From contig JAUVAG010000046.1 in assembly GCA_030591825.1 (NCBI GenBank), positions 1 to 7,492 of the forward strand: a stretch of 7,492 bases of DNA. Reading direction: 5' to 3'. Positions 1 through 5,916 of the stretch are shown here, piece after piece. Position 1 is the stretch's first letter; the number at the start of each line of letters is the position of its first letter. Under the pieces are notes generated by a model that saw only the letters and a program-made list of their open reading frames with translations, was not told the origin of the DNA and made no database searches. The DNA comes from Dethiosulfatibacter sp. (lineage in GTDB: Bacteria; Bacillota; Clostridia; Tissierellales; Dethiosulfatibacteraceae). The position numbers were made by a program, and so were the translations under genes.

Positions 1-2
1 GG

Positions 3-1640
3 GTCTTTGCACCTTGGACTGATCTTGAGGCTCAGCTGGAAGAAAATGACATAGAACTTTTTGCCCTTGAAAGTCAGGACTCCATAAGGGATTTTGACAT
101 AGTTGGATTCACGCTCCAATACGAGATGAGCTATACGAATATTCTGAATATGATGAACATGGCAAATATTCCAGTTGAATCTGCAAAAAGGGATAATAGT
201 TTTCCTCTTGTCATTGCAGGAGGTCCTTGTGCATTCAATCCTGAACCATTGTATGAATTCATAGATATGTTTTTCCTTGGAGAGAGTGAAGAAATCCTTG
301 TGGAAGTAATGGACCTTTACAGGGAACACAAGAAGAAGGGTTATGACAAATTAGCCTTTTTAAAGGAAGCATGTCTTATAGAAGGAATATATGTTCCTGA
401 ATTCTATGACATTGAGTATAATGATGACGGGACAATCAGCAAAAGAAATAAACTATACGAAAAGGCTCCGGATAATGTAAAAAAGAGGATAATTAAAGAT
501 CTTGATAAATCTTTCTTTCCAGAGAAGATAGTGGTTCCATTTATAGAAACTGTACATGACAGAATAGTGCTTGAAATATTTAGAGGATGTACAAGAGGTT
601 GTAGATTTTGTCAGGCAGGTATGATTTATCGTCCTGTCAGGGAGAAATCAGTAGAAACTCTTTTAAGACAGGCAGATCTTCTTATTGAGTCCACTGGACA
701 TGAGGAGATTTCTCTTTCATCATTGAGTACTGGAGATTTTTCAAAACTTATTGAACTGGCTACGGAATTATTGAATAAATACGAAGATAGGCGTATAAGC
801 CTTTCTCTGCCGTCCTTGAGACTGGATTCGATTTCATTTGATCTTATGGAAAGGGTTCAGAAGGTAAGAAAGTCAGGGCTTACATTTGCCCCTGAAGCCG
901 GAACACAGAGAATGAGAGACGTAATCAATAAGAATATTACTGAAGAGAATATATTAGGAACTGTAAAGACTGCATTTGATCTTGGATGGTCTACCGTAAA
1001 GCTATATTTCATGGTTGGCCTGCCTGGAGAAACGGTTGAGGATATTTATGGTATCAAGGATCTTGCATATCTTGTGAAAAATGAATTCTTTAATAGAGAA
1101 AGGGAAAAAATCAGAGGAAATCTAAAAGTGAATGTAAGTGCAGCATGCTTTGTACCAAAGCCATTTACAGCTTTTCAATGGGAAGCACAGAATACTGTTG
1201 ATGAATTCACTGAAAAGACTGGCTTATTGAAAAATGCTATTAAGGATAAAAAGGTTTCATACAATTACCATGATCCCAAACTAAGCTCTATAGAAGGAGT
1301 TTTTGCTCTCGGAGACAGAAGGCTTGCAAAAGTATTAAAGACAGCATGGAAAAATGGGTGTACCTTTGACGGATGGGGAGATAAGTTTAAATATGATGTA
1401 TGGATTGAGTCATTCGTTGAGGCTGAAGTGAATCCAGAATTCTACAATGAGAGACAAAAGGATTTTGATGAGATACTTCCATGGGATTTCATTGATTGTG
1501 GAGTTACAAAGGAGTATTTGATTAAAGAAAAGAAAAAATCTCTTGAAGAAAAAACAACAGAAGACTGCAGACTAAATTGTTCAGGATGCGGTGTAAATAT
1601 GAATTTGGGTGGAGGATCGTGTTTTGAAGATAGTATTTAA
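3..1640 (+). CDS. TIGR03960-type radical SAM protein with B12-binding-like N-terminal region (5' end missing)
   Basis: The reading frame is open from the window edge and gives 545 residues; I estimate that about 60-80 N-terminal residues are missing. An ATG at 126 is in frame but internal, because the upstream codons already encode conserved family sequence (VFAPWTDLEAQL, then FDIVGFTLQYEMSYTN). The N-terminal part resembles the cobalamin-binding-like Rossmann domain of this family (VIAGGPCAFNPEPL, then FLGESEE). The radical SAM [4Fe-4S] motif CTRGCRFC (CX3CX2C) has its Cys codons at 588, 600 and 609. Later family motifs are LSSLSTGDF, FAPEAGTQRMRDVINKNI and YFMVGLPGE. The C-terminus carries a second Cys cluster with codons at 1566, 1578, 1587 and 1620. 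The family is a presumed SAM-dependent Fe-S enzyme; I know of no established substrate. It is coupled to the DUF2344 gene that follows, and in some bacteria the two are fused. The family call is strong, the function unknown. Confidence 0.9.
   Translation, partial: VFAPWTDLEAQLEENDIELFALESQDSIRDFDIVGFTLQYEMSYTNILNMMNMANIPVESAKRDNSFPLVIAGGPCAFNPEPLYEFIDMFFLGESEEILVEVMDLYREHKKKGYDKLAFLKEACLIEGIYVPEFYDIEYNDDGTISKRNKLYEKAPDNVKKRIIKDLDKSFFPEKIVVPFIETVHDRIVLEIFRGCTRGCRFCQAGMIYRPVREKSVETLLRQADLLIESTGHEEISLSSLSTGDFSKLIELATELLNKYEDRRISLSLPSLRLDSISFDLMERVQKVRKSGLTFAPEAGTQRMRDVINKNITEENILGTVKTAFDLGWSTVKLYFMVGLPGETVEDIYGIKDLAYLVKNEFFNREREKIRGNLKVNVSAACFVPKPFTAFQWEAQNTVDEFTEKTGLLKNAIKDKKVSYNYHDPKLSSIEGVFALGDRRLAKVLKTAWKNGCTFDGWGDKFKYDVWIESFVEAEVNPEFYNERQKDFDEILPWDFIDCGVTKEYLIKEKKKSLEEKTTEDCRLNCSGCGVNMNLGGGSCFEDSI
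1611..1615 (+). promoter_or_regulatory. Ribosome binding site GGAGG selecting the TTG start at 1624
   Basis: GGAGG lies inside the last codons of the radical SAM gene, where it also encodes part of a Gly-Gly-Gly-Ser run. It is 8 nt before the in-frame TTG at 1624, which is ideal spacing. The alternative in-frame GTG at 1609 starts before this site and has no purine-rich sequence upstream. The site therefore decides the start of the next gene. Confidence 0.75.
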
Positions 1641-2295
1641 GTTTACAAAATTAGGAAGATTAAGATTCATATCCCATCTTGACACTATGAGGGTTTTGCA
1701 GAGATCTATAAGAAGGACTTCAATACTGGTGAAGCATTCTGAAGGTTTTAATCCACATCCAAAGCTCAATATAGCATTTCCACTGTCACTGGGTATAGAA
1801 AGTACAGGTGAGTATGGAGAGGCTGAGATTGAAGGTGATATTTCAACTGATGATTTTAAGGAGAGAATGAACAACAACCTGCCTGAAGGTATGCGAATTA
1901 CAGAAGCTGATGAATATAACAATAAAAAGGCAGTATCTGCCTTGATTTCTTCTCAGGTTTATAATTTTACTATTGGTTTTGATCAGGAAGAGAAATTTGA
2001 AGATGCTCTTAAGTCATTGAATTCAATTCTTGACAATGAATATGTTATAGAAAGAGTAAAAAAGAAGAAAAATAAAATTAAAAGAAGAACAATCAATGTT
2101 GTAGAATATATTATGGATGTCAAAATGAGAAATATAGAAGGACTGGAAATGTCTTTTGATATGACTATAGACATCAATGAAAACGGAAGTTTAAAAGTTG
2201 AGGAAATGAAGGAATTCATATGTTCAGTACTAAAAGGTGTGGAAAGAATAAAAGTTAAAAGAATTAATTTGAATTTTGTTGACAAAGTAATGTAA
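1624..2295 (+). CDS. TIGR03936/DUF2344 radical SAM-linked protein
   Basis: This 223-residue protein begins MKIVFKFTKLGRLRFISHLD when started at TTG 1624. That matches the usual family opening (a short beta strand, then KxGxLRFISHLDxMR) better than the longer GTG 1609 reading. Further family signatures are residues RSIRRTSILVKHSEGFNPHPK and AFPLSLGIESTGEYGEAEI. The C-terminal half is lysine-rich (a KKKKNKIKRR-like stretch) and ends at 2295. DUF2344 proteins are found next to, or fused to, TIGR03960 radical SAM proteins. Here the start overlaps the partner gene by 17 bp, implying translational coupling and a shared process. The biochemical role is not established; the basic region could suggest contact with RNA, which is inference only. 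The last codons overlap the -35 element of the rplU promoter. Confidence 0.85.
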   Translation: MKIVFKFTKLGRLRFISHLDTMRVLQRSIRRTSILVKHSEGFNPHPKLNIAFPLSLGIESTGEYGEAEIEGDISTDDFKERMNNNLPEGMRITEADEYNNKKAVSALISSQVYNFTIGFDQEEKFEDALKSLNSILDNEYVIERVKKKKNKIKRRTINVVEYIMDVKMRNIEGLEMSFDMTIDINENGSLKVEEMKEFICSVLKGVERIKVKRINLNFVDKVM

Positions 2296-2307
2296 AATGG
2301 TTATACT
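2279..2307 (+). promoter_or_regulatory. Sigma-A-type promoter for the rplU-prp-rpmA operon
   Basis: A perfect TTGACA (2279-2284) is separated by 17 bp from TATACT (2302-2307), which matches TATAAT at five of six positions. The -35 box lies inside the final codons of the DUF2344 gene and the spacer covers its stop codon. Transcription should begin near 2313-2317, just ahead of the L21 leader, giving the ribosomal protein genes their own start independent of the radical SAM pair. Confidence 0.8.
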
Positions 2308-2317
2308 TTTATTTTGT

Positions 2318-2380
2318 AAGCCGCTCTGAACAGGTTTTAAACGAAAGTACCTGCAATGGCGAGACTGGGTTGAGGAGGTG
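2318..2380 (+). promoter_or_regulatory. L21 leader RNA (5' UTR element of rplU)
   Basis: The stretch between the promoter and rplU has the position, length and conserved pieces that I recall for the Firmicutes L21 leader: a CCGC segment, a CAGG/CCTG stem, a GGCGAGACTGG segment and then the ribosome binding site. Visible pairing: GCCG (2320-2323) with TGGC (2357-2360, one G-U), and CAGGT (2331-2335) with ACCTG (2349-2353). Inside the second stem, AC (2341-2342) pairs with GT (2347-2348) and closes a GAAA tetraloop. The strong GAGGAGGTG (2372-2380) follows. Such leaders are thought to regulate the operon in response to a ribosomal protein. Which protein binds is not shown here, and a covariance-model match was not computed. 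Confidence 0.75.
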
Positions 2381-2385
2381 CATTA

Positions 2386-2697
2386 ATGTACGCAATTATT
2401 GAAACAGGTGGAAAACAGTACAAAGTACAAGAAGGCGATGTAATTAGAGTTGAAAAACTTGATCTTGCTGAAGGTGACGCTGTTAAGTTTGACAAAGTTT
2501 TGTTTGTATCTAAGGATGGAAACATAAACACAGGTAAACCATATCTTGAAGGATCAGCAGTAGATGCTGTTGTTGAAAATCATGGAAAAGCAAAAAAAAT
2601 CATTGTTTTCAAATATAAGCCTAAGAAAGATTATAGAAAGAAGCAAGGACACAGACAGCCATATACACAAGTTAAAATTGAAAAGATTGTTGGTTAA
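2386..2697 (+). CDS. rplU: 50S ribosomal protein L21
   Basis: This complete 103-residue protein is a normal length for bL21. It opens with the diagnostic [18 protein letters not shown] and ends with the family signature [22 protein letters not shown]21 binds 23S rRNA in the large subunit. The ATG follows GAGGAGGTG with 5 nt spacing. It is the first gene of an rplU-prp-rpmA unit with its own promoter and leader RNA, so expression is probably tuned at the leader. Nothing looks damaged or unusual. Confidence 0.98.
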   Translation: MYAIIETGGKQYKVQEGDVIRVEKLDLAEGDAVKFDKVLFVSKDGNINTGKPYLEGSAVDAVVENHGKAKKIIVFKYKPKKDYRKKQGHRQPYTQVKIEKIVG

Positions 2698-2700
2698 TCA

Positions 2701-3030
2701 GTGATCGAAGTTGTAATTGACAGAAGCGGTGATTCTTATAAGGGTTTTGAAGTTAAAGGCCATTCAAGCTACAACGAGGAAGGAAGCGATATAGTATGTG
2801 CTGCAGTTTCCATACTGTCATATACGGTGTTGAATTCTCTTGAAGTGGTTGCCGGAGTTAATCTGGATGATATTGATTGGTCAGTGGATGAAAAGACTGG
2901 ATTTATGAAGATATTGCTTCAAAAGATTTGTCCTGAATCGAATATTTTGTTCAAAACATTTGAGATGGGCATCAAACTATTATTAGAAAATTATAGTCAG
3001 TATATAAGCCTTGATTATAAGGAGGTGTAG
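2701..3030 (+). CDS. prp: Ribosomal-processing cysteine protease Prp (YsxB family)
   Basis: This 109-residue protein starts at GTG, 3 bp after the rplU stop. I see no good ribosome binding site, so translation probably depends on coupling to rplU. Prp is a small Cys protease that removes the N-terminal extension of L27 in Firmicutes and relatives, a step needed to form active ribosomes. The catalytic pair is present: His21 in VKGHSSY and Cys33 in [10 protein letters not shown]. Their 12-residue spacing is the same as His22/Cys34 of the Staphylococcus aureus enzyme. Its substrate, L27 with the extension, is encoded by the next gene, and the rpmA ribosome binding site is formed by the last codons of prp. 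The family is also called DUF464. Confidence 0.95.
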   Translation: MIEVVIDRSGDSYKGFEVKGHSSYNEEGSDIVCAAVSILSYTVLNSLEVVAGVNLDDIDWSVDEKTGFMKILLQKICPESNILFKTFEMGIKLLLENYSQYISLDYKEV

Positions 3031-3032
3031 TC

Positions 3033-3320
3033 GTGATATTAAAATTGAATTTGCAATTATTTGCACATAAGAAAGGTGTAGGTAGTTCTAGAAATGGTAG
3101 AGACAGTGAGTCTAAAAGACTCGGTTTAAAAAGAGCAGACGGACAATTTGTTTTAGCTGGTAATATTCTCGTAAGACAGAGAGGTACTAAGCTTCATCCT
3201 GGTAATAATGTTGGAATAGGTGGAGATGATACTCTTTTCGCACTTGTTGATGGTATAGTTACTTTTGAGAGAAAAGACAAAAAGAGAAAACAAGTTAGTG
3301 TTTACACACAAGAAGCTTAA
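3033..3320 (+). CDS. rpmA: 50S ribosomal protein L27 with cleavable N-terminal extension
   Basis: This 95-residue bL27 has the core [28 protein letters not shown] and the sequence [24 protein letters not shown]27 reaches toward the peptidyl-transferase centre with its N-terminus. Here it begins with a Prp-type extension, [10 protein letters not shown], predicted to be cut before Ala11. The mature protein would then begin AHKKG, as in mature Escherichia coli L27. The GTG start is supported by GGAGGTG at 3021-3027, inside the end of prp. The extension is 10 residues, one more than the 9 in the S. aureus and B. subtilis proteins as I remember them. A terminator follows directly. Confidence 0.97.
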   Translation: MILKLNLQLFAHKKGVGSSRNGRDSESKRLGLKRADGQFVLAGNILVRQRGTKLHPGNNVGIGGDDTLFALVDGIVTFERKDKKRKQVSVYTQEA

Positions 3321-3323
3321 ATT

Positions 3324-3350
3324 AAACCTACCTTAACGGTAGGTTTTTTT
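3324..3350 (+). terminator. Intrinsic terminator after rpmA
   Basis: AAACCTACC (3324-3332) pairs perfectly with GGTAGGTTT (3338-3346) around the loop TTAAC, and an uninterrupted T run continues to 3350. It begins 3 bp after the rpmA stop. It should end most transcripts from the rplU promoter, although obgE downstream may depend on read-through. Confidence 0.9.
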
Positions 3351-3388
3351 GTGGCTTTCTATGCGGACAACACTCACTTACGTGGATG

Positions 3389-3414
3389 ACGCAGCAGAGC
3401 TGCGTTGTTCTTTT
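3389..3414 (+). other. GC-rich hairpin just upstream of the obgE ribosome binding site
   Basis: ACGCAGC (3389-3395) pairs with GCTGCGT (3399-3405) around a 3-nt loop AGA, and TGTTCTTTT (3406-3414) follows. The obgE ribosome binding site AAAGGA starts at 3415. The hairpin could be a second weak terminator or attenuator, or a structure controlling obgE translation or mRNA stability. The stretch between rpmA and obgE (3321-3429) otherwise contains only the rpmA terminator; I find no convincing promoter in it. Confidence 0.5.
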
Positions 3415-3429
3415 AAAGGATGTGATTTG

Positions 3430-4701
3430 ATGTTTATTGACATAGCGAAGATTCATGTTAAAGCCGGCAAGGGTGGAAATGGATCTGTAGCATTCAGAAG
3501 AGCAAAATATGAACCTATGGGTGGTCCTTCAGGCGGAGACGGCGGAAAGGGCGGCGATATCATCATAGAGGCAACCAACGGACTTAGAACCCTCATGGAT
3601 TTCAGATATCAGAAGAATTACAAGGCTAAAGGTGGCGAAGATGGAAGAGGCAAAAATCAGTTCGGAGCCAAAGCCGATGACCTAGTACTGAAGGTTCCTG
3701 TCGGAACACTTGTAAGAGATGAGGAAACTAATATTGTTCTGGTTGACATGAACACTGACGGACAAAAGTTTGTCATAGCAAAAGGTGGTAGAGGCGGTCG
3801 AGGCAATGTTAAGTTCAAAAGCTCTATTAGAAGGGCTCCCAGGTTTGCTGAACCAGGTAGAGTTGCTGAAGAAAGAGGGATTATACTTGAACTTAAGCTC
3901 ATTGCTGATGTAGGACTTTTAGGATTTCCAAATGTTGGAAAGTCGACTTTTCTTTCCAAGACAACCAGTGCAAAGCCAAAGATAGCAAATTATCATTTTA
4001 CAACCCTAAAGCCTAATCTTGGTGTTGTTAAAATGAGCTCAGGTGAAAGTTTTGTTATTGCAGATATTCCTGGAATCATTGAAGGTGCTGCAGAAGGTGT
4101 TGGACTTGGACATGAATTCTTAAGACATGTAGAGAGAACCAAGGTTCTTCTTCACATACTTGATATTTCTGGTCAGGAAGGAAGAAATCCTGTAGAGGAT
4201 TTCTATAAGATAAATGAAGAACTTGCTGAATACAGCGAAAAGCTTTGTCTAAAGAAACAAATAGTAGTTCTCAACAAAACTGATATTCCTGGAATTGAAG
4301 AAAATGTCAAAGAAGTTAGAGAAAAACTTGGAGACAAGTACGATATATATGAAATTTCAGCAATTACTGGTACAGGTCTTGAAAAGGTCCTTTATGCGGC
4401 TCTTGAGTGTGTAAAGACTGCTGAAGAGGAGATTTTCTACGACGAAAGTGAAGCTTCAGTGCTTTATGAAAAGAAAAAGAAAGATACAATAAGTGTATAT
4501 AAAGAAGGCAAAAGATATTACGCAGACGGATATTTTCTTGATGTTCTCGTTGAATCAACAAACTTTGAAGATTACGAGTCCCTGAAAAACTTCCAGAAGG
4601 TTTTAAATGACAAGGGAGTCATTGAAAAGCTAAGGGAGTTGGGAGCAAAAGAAGAAGATACAATAGTAGTGTGCGGAGTTGAATTCGATTTCGTAGAATA
4701 G
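3430..4701 (+). CDS. obgE: GTPase ObgE/CgtA (Spo0B-associated GTP-binding protein)
   Basis: This 423-residue Obg GTPase has all three domains. The glycine-rich Obg fold (residues 1 to about 157) includes GKGGNGSVAFRRAKYEP and GGPSGGDGGKGGDI. The G domain has G1 GFPNVGKST at 165-173, G3 DIPG at 212-215, G4 NKTD at 282-285 and G5 SAITG at 310-314. A C-terminal OCT domain occupies roughly 340-423. Obg acts late in 50S assembly and is linked to stringent response and, in spore formers, sporulation signalling. I chose ATG 3430 because it gives the standard MFIDIAKIHVKAG opening and has AAAGGA nine bases upstream. The frame is open back to 3349, but those codons match nothing known in Obg and have no ribosome binding site. 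It is followed closely by yhbY. Confidence 0.97.
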   Translation: MFIDIAKIHVKAGKGGNGSVAFRRAKYEPMGGPSGGDGGKGGDIIIEATNGLRTLMDFRYQKNYKAKGGEDGRGKNQFGAKADDLVLKVPVGTLVRDEETNIVLVDMNTDGQKFVIAKGGRGGRGNVKFKSSIRRAPRFAEPGRVAEERGIILELKLIADVGLLGFPNVGKSTFLSKTTSAKPKIANYHFTTLKPNLGVVKMSSGESFVIADIPGIIEGAAEGVGLGHEFLRHVERTKVLLHILDISGQEGRNPVEDFYKINEELAEYSEKLCLKKQIVVLNKTDIPGIEENVKEVREKLGDKYDIYEISAITGTGLEKVLYAALECVKTAEEEIFYDESEASVLYEKKKKDTISVYKEGKRYYADGYFLDVLVESTNFEDYESLKNFQKVLNDKGVIEKLRELGAKEEDTIVVCGVEFDFVE

Positions 4702-4711
4702 AGGAGAAATA

Positions 4712-4999
4712 ATGATAACTGGAAAACAAAGAAGTTATTTAAAAGGTTTGGCCCATAATTTGGATCCAATAATCCAGATTGGTAAAAACGGTATAACTAA
4801 AAACCTGATTTCCCAGGCAGATGAAGTTCTTGAGTCAAGGGAACTTGTTAAGTTCAAGATACTTAGCAATTGTGAACTTGATGCAAAGACAACGGCATCA
4901 GAACTTGCAGAAGTTTTAAAGGCAGAGTTTGTAGTAAGCATAGGAAAGAGATTTGTATTGTACAGGGAATCAGAGAACAATGTAATAGAACTCAAATAA
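4712..4999 (+). CDS. yhbY: YhbY-type CRM-domain RNA-binding protein
   Basis: This 95-residue protein is a single CRM domain, the usual size for bacterial YhbY/YqeI. It opens TGKQRSYLKGLAHNLDPIIQIGKNGIT, with the conserved GKNG loop at residues 24-27 that is implicated in RNA contact. It ends with the typical IGKRFVLYRE. YhbY associates with pre-50S particles and is a ribosome-assembly factor. The start ATG lies 10 bp after the obgE stop, with GAGGAG at 4701-4706, so it should be co-transcribed and co-translated with obgE. In many Clostridia nadD and yqeK follow; here a terminator and an oppositely oriented gene follow instead. Confidence 0.95.
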   Translation: MITGKQRSYLKGLAHNLDPIIQIGKNGITKNLISQADEVLESRELVKFKILSNCELDAKTTASELAEVLKAEFVVSIGKRFVLYRESENNVIELK

Positions 5000-5013
5000 G
5001 AGTTGTAATTTTC

Positions 5014-5040
5014 AAAAGAGTCGGTTGATCCGACTCTTTT
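5014..5040. terminator. Bidirectional intrinsic terminator between yhbY and the tetR-like gene
   Basis: AAAAGAGTCGG (5014-5024) pairs perfectly with CCGACTCTTTT (5030-5040) around a 5-nt loop, an 11-bp stem. The A and T ends make it usable on both strands. It follows yhbY by 14 bp on the + strand. On the - strand it follows the stop codon of the TetR-family gene (5044-5042) by 1 bp. It separates the ribosome-assembly block from the regulator/thyX block. Confidence 0.9.
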
Positions 5041-5041
5041 G

Positions 5042-5701
5042 TTATATAAGCATTTTTATTTTTTTGTAATCAATGCTATTCTGGATTTCCAGTGATGATT
5101 CTAAATATTTTGTAATTGTACTGTAGTCTACTCCAAAAAGCCTTGGCGTACAACTTACAAGTATATTGATAAGATCGTCATATTCCACCTGCAAAGTCTC
5201 GTCTACATAGTTCTTTAGAAGATTTAAACGGCCTCCGCATTCAAGAGAGGAATAGCATTTAATAAGATTGTCATCTGCTTCAAAACCACGCTCGTTATTG
5301 ATTTTAGTATAATTGTTGTAGGTTCTTTCTTCAAAGAGTTTTAATACAATACTTTTATCTAATACTTCCTTGAAAAAACGAAAATTGTTTGAATCTTTGA
5401 ATATGATATCGTAGATCACTCGTTCCTTGACCATATGAATGAGAATAACACCTTTATCATTGCTTACTTGATTATCAACTGAAGCATATATTTTTTCAAA
5501 GAAATCTGTAAATATTATTTTTATAATATTGTTTTTGGTTTTGAAGTAGTATGATAGAAGACCAAGGTTGACAGAAGCCAAATCTGCGATTTTTTGTACA
5601 GTTGTAGAGTTGAGACCCTGGAGGTAGAAAAGGGATTTTGATGCATTTATTATATTGTTTCTGGTTTCTATACCTTTCTTATACCTTTTGATGATAATCA
5701 C
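5042..5701 (-). CDS. TetR/AcrR-family transcriptional regulator
   Basis: This 219-residue protein has a TetR-type DNA-binding domain at residues 12-58. The helices run TRNNIINASKSLFYLQGL, then TTVQKIADLASVNLGLLSYYF (helix-turn-helix), then KTKNNIIKIIF. The YYFKTK ending is the classic family signature. The C-terminal two thirds should bind a ligand and dimerise, but I do not recognise a subfamily or ligand. The start is GTG at 5701; AAGG lies only 3 nt upstream, so the signal is weak, but no better in-frame start is visible. The gene appears more AT-rich than the obgE region. It is divergent from thyX, with promoters and dyads in the shared 259-bp gap, which makes it the likely local regulator. 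Autoregulation is inferred. Confidence 0.88.
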   Translation of the reverse strand: MIIIKRYKKGIETRNNIINASKSLFYLQGLNSTTVQKIADLASVNLGLLSYYFKTKNNIIKIIFTDFFEKIYASVDNQVSNDKGVILIHMVKERVIYDIIFKDSNNFRFFKEVLDKSIVLKLFEERTYNNYTKINNERGFEADDNLIKCYSSLECGGRLNLLKNYVDETLQVEYDDLINILVSCTPRLFGVDYSTITKYLESSLEIQNSIDYKKIKMLI

Positions 5702-5800
5702 ACACCTTAATTAATTTATTAATCATCTGGAGCAATTGAACTGGATGTAAAGTGAAGATTGCATATTGTTTATTTTTTATTTAATGATGTATCTTACTTT

Positions 5801-5829
5801 ATTATACGCTAATTGACTCAATATGTCTA
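5801..5829 (-). promoter_or_regulatory. Promoter of the TetR-family gene
   Basis: Read on the - strand, TAGACA (5829-5824, five of six matches to TTGACA) is followed by a 17-bp spacer and a perfect TATAAT (5806-5801). Transcription would start near 5794 and leave a 5' UTR of about 93 nt. A perfect dyad, ATTGACTCAAT, fills most of the spacer. Confidence 0.7.
5812..5822. promoter_or_regulatory. Candidate operator dyad in the tetR-like promoter spacer
   Basis: ATTGA-C-TCAAT is a perfect 11-bp inverted repeat lying wholly between the -10 and -35 of the tetR-like promoter, where a bound repressor would block polymerase. The half-site ATTGACT recurs at 5871-5877, near the thyX promoter. The sequence is short and AT-rich, so chance is possible. 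That the TetR protein binds here is inference. Confidence 0.4.
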
Positions 5830-5871
5830 TACTCCAATGTTTGCAGAGCTCTTAGTATATTCATAAAGAGA

Positions 5872-5912
5872 TTGACTATACATTGATTTTAGGTACTATA
5901 TTATGCTATTAT
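5872..5912 (+). promoter_or_regulatory. Promoter region of thyX
   Basis: The best candidate is TTGATT (5883-5888), 18 bp, then TATTAT (5907-5912), preceded by TG at 5904-5905 (an extended -10, TGCTATTAT). Transcription would start near 5919, about 40 nt before the thyX ATG. A second, overlapping candidate uses TTGACT (5872-5877), 16 bp, then TACTAT (5894-5899). I cannot decide between them by eye. Confidence 0.6.
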
Positions 5913-5916
5913 AGTA
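5894..5916. promoter_or_regulatory. Candidate operator: 23-bp inverted repeat over the thyX -10
   Basis: TACTATA (5894-5900) and TATAGTA (5910-5916) form perfect 7-bp arms around a 9-bp spacer that adds two more symmetric pairs. The size and symmetry are typical of sites bound by TetR-family dimers, and the site covers the -10 of the preferred thyX promoter. The sequence is AT-rich, and part of the symmetry may reflect -10-like composition. Binding by the adjacent TetR protein is inferred. Confidence 0.45.

Noticed and set aside
126..128. ATG 126 as the true start of the radical SAM gene
   Set aside because: The frame stays open to the window edge and the upstream residues match conserved family sequence, so this is an internal Met in a gene cut by the window.
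2296..2320. Extended -10 at the rplU promoter
   Set aside because: The TG (2298-2299) is displaced by one base from the extended -10 position relative to TATACT; the perfect -35 box makes it unnecessary.
1581..2531. Antisense ORFs opposite the DUF2344 gene and rplU
   Set aside because: They lie wholly opposite well-supported genes, show no recognisable domains or ribosome binding sites, and follow the codon pattern of the real strand.
3349..3429. N-terminal extension of Obg starting at TTG 3349 or ATG 3361
   Set aside because: The frame is open, but the extra residues do not belong to the Obg family, no ribosome binding site precedes either start, the 5' part overlaps the rpmA terminator, and ATG 3430 gives the conserved MFIDIAKIHVKAG opening with AAAGGA upstream.
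3657..4995. Antisense ORFs opposite obgE and yhbY
   Set aside because: They are low-complexity translations opposite clear conserved genes, with no own start signals or known motifs.
5724..5747. Quasi-palindrome CATC...CAATTG...GATG in the tetR-like 5' UTR
   Set aside because: Only 8 of 12 positions are symmetric and it lies downstream of the promoter; too weak to call an operator.
5845..5852. Perfect 8-bp palindrome AGAGCTCT between the divergent promoters
   Set aside because: An isolated 8-bp palindrome is expected by chance at this scale and it overlaps neither promoter.
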